A stretch of 64,000 nucleotides of DNA. Origin: Teredinibacter haidensis. Its GTDB lineage: Bacteria; Pseudomonadota; Gammaproteobacteria; Pseudomonadales; Cellvibrionaceae. This document shows positions 57,710 through 64,000 of this stretch, piece by piece. Where the stretch lies: positions 2,170,001 through 2,234,000 of the forward strand of contig NZ_CP060084.1 in the NCBI RefSeq assembly GCF_014211975.1. The letters are read 5' to 3'. The position numbers and the translations under genes were made by a program. The notes beneath the pieces are model-generated. The model was not told the origin of the DNA. It searched no databases and saw only the letters and a program-made list of their open reading frames with translations. How positions within the stretch are numbered: the first letter of the stretch is position 1; each line of letters starts with the position of its first letter.

Positions 57710-58576
57710 CTAACCTAAATAATTAACGAGCACAGCAATTCTGTTGTGGCCCAACTCGCTTGTCAGAGTTTCGCGCGCTCGCAGATCAATCTCTCGCTCG
57801 GCATCATTTAGCTCCTGTTTTTTCGGGCCTCCCAGATGAGGGCAATCCCAGCCGGTAAGCTCGCGGTAACGTGTTTGCGCATAGTGGTGCCGAAGGCCGT
57901 GAAGGCGTTTCATACCGAGATTGAGTGTAACTTTTTCGTAGTGCCTTCGCTGTTGAATATAGCGCAGGTTAGGCGGTATCAACGATCCATTTCCCGCAAC
58001 AATCAAGGCATTTTCTAATGCTTCTCGTTGCTGTTCGTTGCGTATGGGTATCAGTCTTTCACGCCCGCCTTTACACCAGCTTGGACGCAGGTATAGCCGG
58101 TCGCTTTCATTGGCAATAGATGGAATAACTTTGATCGCCTCTTCCTTGCGCAGCCCGAAGGCTCTCGCCATCATCACACTGGCTCGAACATATTCATCGT
58201 CAATAGTGTTGATTTGCTCGTCGGTAAGCACCAAGGCTTTCGAACCTTGATTCACGTAAACTCGGTGTTTAACACCATAGTGATCGTTTTTTCGTGCAAT
58301 TACGTTTTTCTTATGGATTTTTTCCGCCCACCAGCGCAATTGTGACATTCTCACTTTTATCGTTGTTGTCGAAAGATTTTGTGACTGCCAGAGCTTTACC
58401 AGGGCATCAACGTGTTTGGGTTTTAGGGATCGGACATTCATGTGTTGATACCCCAACTCACCCGTTAATTGTTTGGTCGCCAGGGTTAAAACAGCCATAC
58501 GTTTGCGTTGGGTTTCGAAGCTACCCTCGTGGCTTTTTTTGCACAGGTTTCTGATTTCAAAAACAAGGTCTTTCAT
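57710..58576 (-). CDS. Tyrosine recombinase (phage-type integrase)
   Basis: The 288-residue protein has an N-terminal core-binding-like region (residues 1-95) and a catalytic domain with Arg in ARAFGLRKEEA, His-x-x-Arg in HGLRHHYAQ, a later His in LGHNRI and the nucleophile Tyr in VLVNYLG near the C-terminus. Insertions in the catalytic domain fit the Integrase_1 subgroup found in mobile elements. It should integrate or excise DNA. A GGTGG ribosome site precedes the ATG and a terminator follows the gene. The attachment sites were not identified. Confidence 0.88.
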   Translation of the reverse strand: MKDLVFEIRNLCKKSHEGSFETQRKRMAVLTLATKQLTGELGYQHMNVRSLKPKHVDALVKLWQSQNLSTTTIKVRMSQLRWWAEKIHKKNVIARKNDHYGVKHRVYVNQGSKALVLTDEQINTIDDEYVRASVMMARAFGLRKEEAIKVIPSIANESDRLYLRPSWCKGGRERLIPIRNEQQREALENALIVAGNGSLIPPNLRYIQQRRHYEKVTLNLGMKRLHGLRHHYAQTRYRELTGWDCPHLGGPKKQELNDAEREIDLRARETLTSELGHNRIAVLVNYLG

Positions 58577-58735
58577 ATTGGTATTTCCACCTATTAATTA
58601 AAACAGGCGCCAGCATGAGCAATAGAAACCAACAATAAAAGCGTAAACCTTTCAGACTTTCTGAAACGATAATCGTTGAATCAAGCGTTATTATAGGCTC
58701 TTTAAATCAAGGCCAACTTGCTGAAGGTGAACGGT

Positions 58736-59665
58736 TTATGGCTTTTGAGAGGCAGTGCTTTGGGTGATAGACTTATTCAGCTTGTAGATATTGCCATACT
58801 TTCGCAGAAACCCTTCATTTTTCAATTGTTCCAGTATGCCTTTGGCTTCATTAAAATAAATGCCATAGCGTTGAATCAGGTTTCGCGTCGCTGGCGGGAC
58901 TTGCTCTAGAATAATCGCACGCTTGATCAGTGCCGATTGATCACCCTTTTGATCACTCTGTTGATCGGTAGTGTTTTTTAGCTTTTCGTTCGTGTCTTTT
59001 TTCTCGATTAACATGCCGGTCAGCATAAACACGGGCATCACTTCTATCACAAAAGAAAACAAGAAGTACGCGGTGTATTTCACGTAATGTATCGGCCAGC
59101 CGACAGCTTTCGCCACCAACCCAAACATGACCATCAATTTTACGCTTTTTTCGGCTTCGGCCTTGCCAACCGTCTTTTCAGTACGCCGAAGTTGAACAAG
59201 CTCAACCGTCAATTGATCAATTTTCTGTTCCAGTTTAGCTGCGTTGTCCCATTGGTCATGATACGCACTGGACAGGTGTTTCTTCCGCCGCGCTTCTTTG
59301 CTGGCGATCTGGTTGACCAGTTGCGTTTCTTTTGTACGATATGCGATATATTCGGCGGTTGCCTTTCTTTGCGTTTCAATAAGGTCTGTTTCCTGAAGAG
59401 TACAGAAAGCTACGCTTGCCGCACAGGAAAAACTCGTCAGTACGATGCCGAATATAACGTGCGGCAGGCTATGCCGTTTGGTATACCAGCAGAGACATTT
59501 CCCCGCTTCGACAACCACACCAGAGACGATTAGGAGTATCCATACAGTGACATCTATACTCGCATCGTCGCTTCCACCTAAAAATAAGATAAATCGTATT
59601 GTAAACACCAGGCTTAACAAGCCCGATGCCAGCGCGGTTACGCGCAGTGCATAAACTACCGGCAT
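58736..59665 (-). CDS. Membrane protein with coiled-coil and C-terminal DNA-binding-like segment
   Basis: The 309-residue product has two to three hydrophobic segments in the first 100 residues, a charged coiled-coil (about 110-170: ETQRKATAEYIAYRTKETQL and on), further hydrophobic segments near 185-220, and a polar C-terminus. The final 60 residues (NLIQRYGIYFNEAKGILEQL, then NEGFLRKYGNIYKL) look like a winged-helix or similar replication/partition-type domain. It is upstream of the integrase in the same direction and probably belongs to the same mobile element. Function unknown. Confidence 0.7.
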   Translation of the reverse strand: MPVVYALRVTALASGLLSLVFTIRFILFLGGSDDASIDVTVWILLIVSGVVVEAGKCLCWYTKRHSLPHVIFGIVLTSFSCAASVAFCTLQETDLIETQRKATAEYIAYRTKETQLVNQIASKEARRKKHLSSAYHDQWDNAAKLEQKIDQLTVELVQLRRTEKTVGKAEAEKSVKLMVMFGLVAKAVGWPIHYVKYTAYFLFSFVIEVMPVFMLTGMLIEKKDTNEKLKNTTDQQSDQKGDQSALIKRAIILEQVPPATRNLIQRYGIYFNEAKGILEQLKNEGFLRKYGNIYKLNKSITQSTASQKP

Positions 59666-59699
59666 AAAACACTCACGTTATTGATATGTAAAGCGGCAT

Positions 59700-59922
59700 T
59701 GTGCGCAGTCATATCTCTACCGTAAAGCAAGAACGTTTCAGAGTTGTTGAAATACAACTGGCGTATTGCGGCCATAAGCCTATGACGATCTTGCTGAATA
59801 TTGAAAGCAATAGCGACTTTGGGCTTCTCGCTGAATACATTCAGGTGAATACCGACGATAACATCATTGTCCTCCTGTGTTGTTGTGAATGGCTTTATCT
59901 CATACCCAGCTTGAAACGGTGA
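59700..59922 (+). CDS. Possible small protein, 73 aa
   Basis: A short frame with a GTG start (59700), divergent from the membrane protein gene. The sequence is mixed hydrophobic and polar with CCC near the C-terminus. No family is recognised and the ribosome site is weak. It may be spurious. Confidence 0.25.
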
Positions 59923-60577
59923 GTGATCGTCTGTTGACTTTCCAGGTGATTGTCAGGCAAAAGCGCCCTTGTGTGGGTCTGCTTTGCCGTTCGGCGTTAC
60001 TACAAATTGGTTAGCGTGTAGTGATCTCACTTAATGACTGATTCAGTAAGTGACTGCCCGAAAGCAGCAAGATCTTGGGACGCCAGTCCCTTTCTCTCAT
60101 CCTTGACCTGGACATTCTCCAAATTGACTACGGAATCGCGCAATGTGTGTGCTACTCAATTCCATACGTTTGTCAACATTAATCATTGCATAGAACAAGG
60201 AACGTTTTTCTGAAGTTGAAATTCAAAACTTCCGTTATATAACATTCTGCAATTTTTCTATGCTTTTACTTGCATTTTTTGTATTTTTCGGTCTCCTTAT
60301 CAATAAATATAGGCATCATGTTAATGGTTATATCTTAATGATTTGTATACTATTTATTTAAATTTACGTTCATTTTTTGTTTATATTCCTTGTCGAGTGA
60401 AAGGTTCTTTCTTGACAAGAGGCTTTTTGCTTAGGTGCTACTTTCTATAGACATTTACGTTTTCTCCGTTAAGACTATGTTGTGGTTTAATGCTTGGTTT
60501 GTCTGATTTTGGTTAACCCACTTTGATTTATGAATCCCAGTTGGACTCTGGTATGGATGATCGCTGACGCGATAGAC

Positions 60578-60683
60578 GTAGTAAAATGCTCTGCTCAGGT
60601 AGGCCTATAGACGGCGGTTGAGACAGTTCAGTAGTAAAACGCTCTGCTCAGGTACGCCTATAGAGGGCGATTGAGACAGTTTA
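60578..60683 (+). repeat. 53-bp tandem repeat, two copies
   Basis: GTAGTAAAAYGCTCTGCTCA opens each copy (60578 and 60631), and each ends in TTGAGACAGTTYA. The copies differ at about six positions, so they are older than a recent slip. Purpose unknown. Confidence 0.85.
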
Positions 60684-61010
60684 ATAGGAACCTATCAACA
60701 CGGATAAACAGCCTCAGCCGTTCCAGTGTCTTCAAGCGATAGGACGCAGTTCAAATGATTAAGTTTTTAACCTTCATTCGGATTAGACGATGGAGATTTA
60801 GACATAGCCATTAACAATGAACGGCTATGGCTGGCCAGTTAACCGAGTCGATGGACGATTGGCCGGACGGTTTCATAAACGCCATATTGACGTTTTTTAA
60901 GGTTCGATTAGCGTACATTATTCAATCAGGCATGACAACCCAAAATTCAACCATTACCCTAGTGGAGTTTTTTATTTCGTTCTGTAGGTTACAGTCGTCG
61001 TGGGTTTGCG

Positions 61011-61044
61011 GCTTGCGTTTCCTCAGATTTGAGGAAACGCAAGC
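61011..61044. repeat. Long perfect hairpin
   Basis: GCTTGCGTTTCCTCA is followed by the loop GATT and its exact complement (stem 15 bp). It could act as a bidirectional transcription terminator, but no run of T follows on the plus strand. Confidence 0.75.
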
Positions 61045-61246
61045 CTTTGCTTTCGATTGATTTATTATGCGTGGTGGATGTTATTTTTCGAAGATGGAAC
61101 AGCCGTCGTTTTATTTTTCTTGCTAATAATTGCGTGTTACGCGGAAAACATTGATGGAAAATAGTTTTTGTGGCGAGCTGTCAATTGTCAATAAACAATG
61201 TCCTACGAATTTTATTTAGCCTGTCACCGCATAGCTATTATTGTCG

Positions 61247-62065
61247 TTATGCCATAGTGGCTGTTTGAATTTTCTTTGCCACTATTTTTGTTTTCGGTTT
61301 TGTCTTCGCTTTTTTTTGATTGTTTATCCGGCGTGCCGTTTGTGCCTTCGCTACCGTTGTCTTTCTGCATTCGCGGCACCATGCCCCTTGCAGAATACTG
61401 GATGGCAGTGCGTCCCATTCATGCCCGTGCTGGCAGCGCCAGCGCATTTTAGTGTTTACATTCTCATAAACTTTCGACAGACACTGACCGCCCCGCTCTT
61501 TTGCCACGACCTGCATCTCGTTCAGGGTGTGCTTGCGCGGATTGCAGATTGGGCACGAGGTTTTTTGGAGCACATTCCGCGGTAACATGCTGAACTCATG
61601 GCCTTTATCGCAACGCCATTTAAGCGGCTTTAATGTACCGTTATAGCGTTTTGAAACCACCTGCCAACCCAGTTTTTCGGCGATGTGGTGCATGGTATCC
61701 AAAGTGTATTTGTTCCAATTTCTCGGCGCTCGCGGTGATCGGTTTTTACAAACTCGACACCAACCCTGATTAGCCGATCGATAGGTAGCTTCCCACTCAT
61801 GGCCTTCAGCACACCGCCAGTGATATTTTGTTTGGGAGTCGATATATTCGGTCGATAAACATTCTCCACCCTTAGCCTTGGCTATTGCCTGCATATCCGC
61901 CAGTGTTTTACGGCCAACCGGCGAGCAACGAGGACACCAATAACCATCGACAACACTTTGCGCTGTTTTTTCCCATCGATGCCCTTGATTGCAAAGGGGC
62001 TGAGTCCGACGCGGCCTGTTTTTCCTACATATTAAATTTGGAGTAGCTGCGTGAATGTTCGTCAA
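61247..62065 (-). CDS. Protein with four zinc-ribbon repeats
   Basis: The 272-residue protein holds four copies of a pattern like W-x-C-x(2)-GH-x-W ... W-C-x(2)-C: CNQGHRWEKT with CPRC, WRCAEGHEWEAT with CRVC, WRCDKGHEFSML with CPIC, and WRCQHGHEWDAL with CREC. Each pair of Cys/His sets can bind zinc. The C-terminal 35 residues are Lys/Thr-rich and basic. Such proteins occur in accessory DNA and may bind nucleic acids. The first codon of the frame is TTG at 62065 and overlaps the pilW remnant on the other strand, so the N-terminus may be truncated or fused. Confidence 0.7.
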   Translation of the reverse strand: MTNIHAATPNLICRKNRPRRTQPLCNQGHRWEKTAQSVVDGYWCPRCSPVGRKTLADMQAIAKAKGGECLSTEYIDSQTKYHWRCAEGHEWEATYRSANQGWCRVCKNRSPRAPRNWNKYTLDTMHHIAEKLGWQVVSKRYNGTLKPLKWRCDKGHEFSMLPRNVLQKTSCPICNPRKHTLNEMQVVAKERGGQCLSKVYENVNTKMRWRCQHGHEWDALPSSILQGAWCRECRKTTVAKAQTARRINNQKKAKTKPKTKIVAKKIQTATMA

Positions 62066-62226
62066 CCGATATGGAAACAGGGTGGCCTAGGCATCATTGA
62101 GGTCATGGTATCTATCGCTGTGGGCCTGTTTATTCTCGCGGGTGTGCTGCAGTTATATGCAACCTCATCACAAAATTCCGCAGTGGTTAATGGCTCATCC
62201 ACCATCCAGGAAAACGCCCGCTATAC
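62051..62226 (+). pseudogene. pilW: pilW N-terminal fragment (type IV pilus minor pilin)
   Basis: From a GTG at 62051 the frame reads a prepilin leader and helix: KQGGLGIIEVMVSIAVGLFI then LAGVLQLYATSSQNS. The processing site is G|LGIIE, with the Glu at position 5. Family similarity ends after IQENARY, and the frame stops soon after at 62266. Complete PilW proteins are several times longer. This is a remnant probably left by insertion or deletion. Confidence 0.8.
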
Positions 62227-62543
62227 AGGTCAAAGCGTAGTTTGTCCCATTGCGAGTCTTGCTTGAAGCGAGGATTCTTTTTAGAGGCGAATAGCTGATC
62301 AAACATCGTAGTTATCTGGAAGTCCTGTTTTTTGTCGCTTTGAGTCCGTTGTGTATACGTTCATATTACCGTTTTAAACTGAGGCCGACAATAATGTACT
62401 GGCTGAAACAACGACTACGTTAGACATATCCCTATCTTGATTTTGTGACGAATATCACATTGCAGCCACTTTAGCGCTGCTGATATCATCCCTCGTTGGT
62501 TTCAAATGAATTTTTGGCTAATGTTTATACGGAGCGTAGTGTG
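62227..62543. other. Junction region without a recognised gene
   Basis: About 320 bases between the pilW remnant and the SseB-like gene. A short minus-strand frame (MFDQLFASKKNPRFKQDSQW) starts near 62310 but is too short and unmatched to call. Confidence 0.35.
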
Positions 62544-63361
62544 ATGGATAAACCCCCTATCCCTGAAAATGACCTTGAGCGCGCACTATATCTTGCGGCT
62601 GAGGAACTGGCTTATTACCCCGTTTTTCTTGAAGAATTGATGCGTTCATCGGTGATGTTGTTAGCACACCCCGGCTGGGGAGAAAATGAGAATTGTTTTT
62701 ATCCCTTTATTCATTGGCCTTACCCTTCAGATCAGACGCTTATGGTGATTCCATGTTTTAGCTCTCCGTTGGTGGCACAGGCGTCCATTAATGTTGTGAG
62801 TAAAATACAATCATCACTGGAAGACTATTCAGATCATTGTGTTGAGGTACCTTTTTCCGAATTAGCACCAATGGGTTATCCGAATGTTATTTTTCAACTG
62901 AATCCAGTATCGCCTTTTGGTGCTGAGCTTTACCCAGATGATATTGGCCTATTATTGGGGGCAATACCGGCATCGGAGAAAGCGCACACACAGGATGTTG
63001 ATTTGGGTTTATTGGCTCCAGAAATAGTCCCTGACGATTTGATGTTTTCACTATCACAGCTTTTTTGCCAATTTTCAGATATTGATCGCGCCTATTTATT
63101 GTTCTTTACCAATAAAAAACAGGTGCTCAGCATTACTTGGTTGCTATTAAGTCCGACGCTACTGATCTGCATGCGATGTATGCCGATGCGGGAGTGGTTG
63201 CCAACCAATGTCGCGGTGACATAATACAGACAACAGTTATGTTTATGAGAATGCAGGATTCTGACATGATTAGTGCGTTTTGTACGGCGAAGCTGTCTCC
63301 GTTTTATGATCGGGCTTGGGGGCAGCTTTTGGCAAATCCGACTGAGCATGGGATGGCATGA
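62544..63361 (+). pseudogene. SseB-like protein, frameshifted in an A-run
   Basis: The ATG at 62544 has GGAG 9 bases upstream. The N-terminal part (LERALYLAAEEL, PVFLEELMRSSVMLLAHPG) resembles the SseB family. Near 63113 the frame TNKKQVLSIT runs into unmatched sequence, while the +1 frame continues GAQHYLVAIKSDATDLHAMY and ends SPFYDRAWGQLL, as in the SseB C-terminal domain. One more A in the AATAAAAAACAGG run would join them. It is either a recent pseudogene or a sequencing indel. Confidence 0.7.
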
Positions 63362-63620
63362 TGTATTGATGCTTATGTGACTATCGCAATGGTCACTTGC
63401 ACAATAATTTATATCATCAGAATTTAATTCAGGTCTACTCCTTTTTCACTCTACAAATTGCAGTATTTATGCGGTTAATGTGCAGCTTAGTTGCAGTATT
63501 ACTGCAGACTTAAAATGCTTTTAGCGCCAAAGTATCTATTTCGTTACTTTTCTGCTTATCTTCTTCTTGCTCTCTGATACCATATTTGTTAACACGTTGG
63601 CGACTAGGGCTAAATAGCTT

Positions 63621-64000
63621 ATGGCTTGGAATGACGATAACCACGGCCAACTATTCAAAAGCAATGAATTAAAATTGTATTACTCCGGCACTCATACATG
63701 GGCAATGAAGCTCTCACAACTTCATCACCAGAGTGGTTATGTTCGGATAATCACTTATTCGCTTCCAGACATTGATTATGTCAAGCAACAGTTTCATCGC
63801 AGACCCTATGACATATCCATTATTTGCCACAGCAAATTCAGAGATAAAGCGATTGAAATTAAAAAACCTATCCCAAAATTAGAATCGCTATAAAAAACTC
63901 TGTTCACTCAAAAATTCTGCTGATCGAACCGAAAACATTGTATGTCACAAGCGCCAACGTTGGTCGAAGTCACTGGCATGAAACATGTCTCGGCGCAAGA
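63621..64000 (+). pseudogene. Phospholipase-D-like nuclease, frameshifted, cut by window edge
   Basis: The first 85 residues (MAWNDDNHGQLFKSNELKLY, then IITYSLPDIDYVKQQF and ISIICHSKF) end at a stop at 63893. One base off, the sequence continues HSKILLIEPKTLYVTSANVG, a PLD HxK-type motif with the following SAN. An extra A in the CCAAAATT stretch near 63872 would restore one frame. It continues to the right edge of the window. Confidence 0.65.

Larger units (their letters stand above)
59930..61200. other. Non-coding stretch with short repeats
   Basis: About 1.3 kb with no convincing gene. It contains AT-rich sequence (60180-60420), a two-copy 53-bp direct repeat (60578-60683) and a 15-bp perfect palindrome (61011-61044), each listed separately. 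The longest frame (60827-61060) overlaps the palindrome and looks accidental. Confidence 0.5.

Noticed and set aside
60827..61060. 77-codon plus-strand frame
   Set aside because: It runs into the 15-bp palindrome and has no match or ribosome site.

Overview
This window carries most of a trans-acyltransferase (trans-AT) polyketide biosynthesis cluster, followed by a mosaic of insertion sequences, one integrase gene and decaying accessory genes. The moderate GC content, the IS66, IS481, IS4 and IS21 family elements, a type IV pilus pilW fragment and the whole-gene similarity of the beta-branching cassette to the Bacillus pks/bae set suggest a Gram-negative gammaproteobacterium, probably marine or host-associated. 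No rRNA or tRNA is visible to fix the taxon.

Bases 1-36.6 kb (minus strand) look like one operon: a discrete malonyl acyltransferase, a membrane di-iron hydroxylase, an unusual FAD-monooxygenase/ACP/thioesterase fusion, and one giant PKS gene. The PKS opens at 30624 and is still open at base 1, so it exceeds 10,200 residues. It starts with a methyltransferase-like/GNAT/ACP loading region and continues with seven KS-containing modules, none with an integral AT. Two modules have a KS that lost the HGTGT histidine (non-elongating). A DH-KR-ACP-KS0-DH-ACP-KS block of about 7.45 kb is present twice in tandem.

Bases 36.8-41.0 kb hold a glutathione transferase-like gene, about 1 kb with no recognisable gene, an internally deleted IS66 element and a 5'-truncated IS481 transposase broken by expansion of an 11-bp repeat.

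Bases 41.0-54.9 kb (minus strand) hold the second part of the cluster: a PPTase, a large CHAT-like/STAND ATPase protein, an acyl-hydrolase-type AT, a second malonyl AT, and a full beta-branching cassette (decarboxylating KS, donor ACP, ECH2, ECH1, HMG-CoA synthase homologue). Upstream lies a metallo-beta-lactamase-fold gene whose 5' end was split by an IS4-family element with a clean target duplication, and beyond that an orphan PKS dehydratase fragment marks the eroded cluster edge. The discrete ATs feed the AT-less modules, the PPTase activates the carrier proteins, the HMGS cassette should install a beta-methyl-type branch, and the FAD-ACP-TE protein plausibly oxidises and releases the chain. 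None of the visible ACPs has the tryptophan typical of branching ACPs, so the branch point should be in PKS sequence outside the window.

Bases 55-64 kb are accessory: an IS21-type terminal repeat region, a DUF4261-like gene with a small membrane-protein partner, a hairpin cluster beside a tyrosine recombinase, a second membrane protein, 1.5 kb of repeat-bearing non-coding DNA, a four-repeat zinc-ribbon protein, a pilW remnant, and SseB-like and phospholipase-D-like genes, each with a single-base frameshift.
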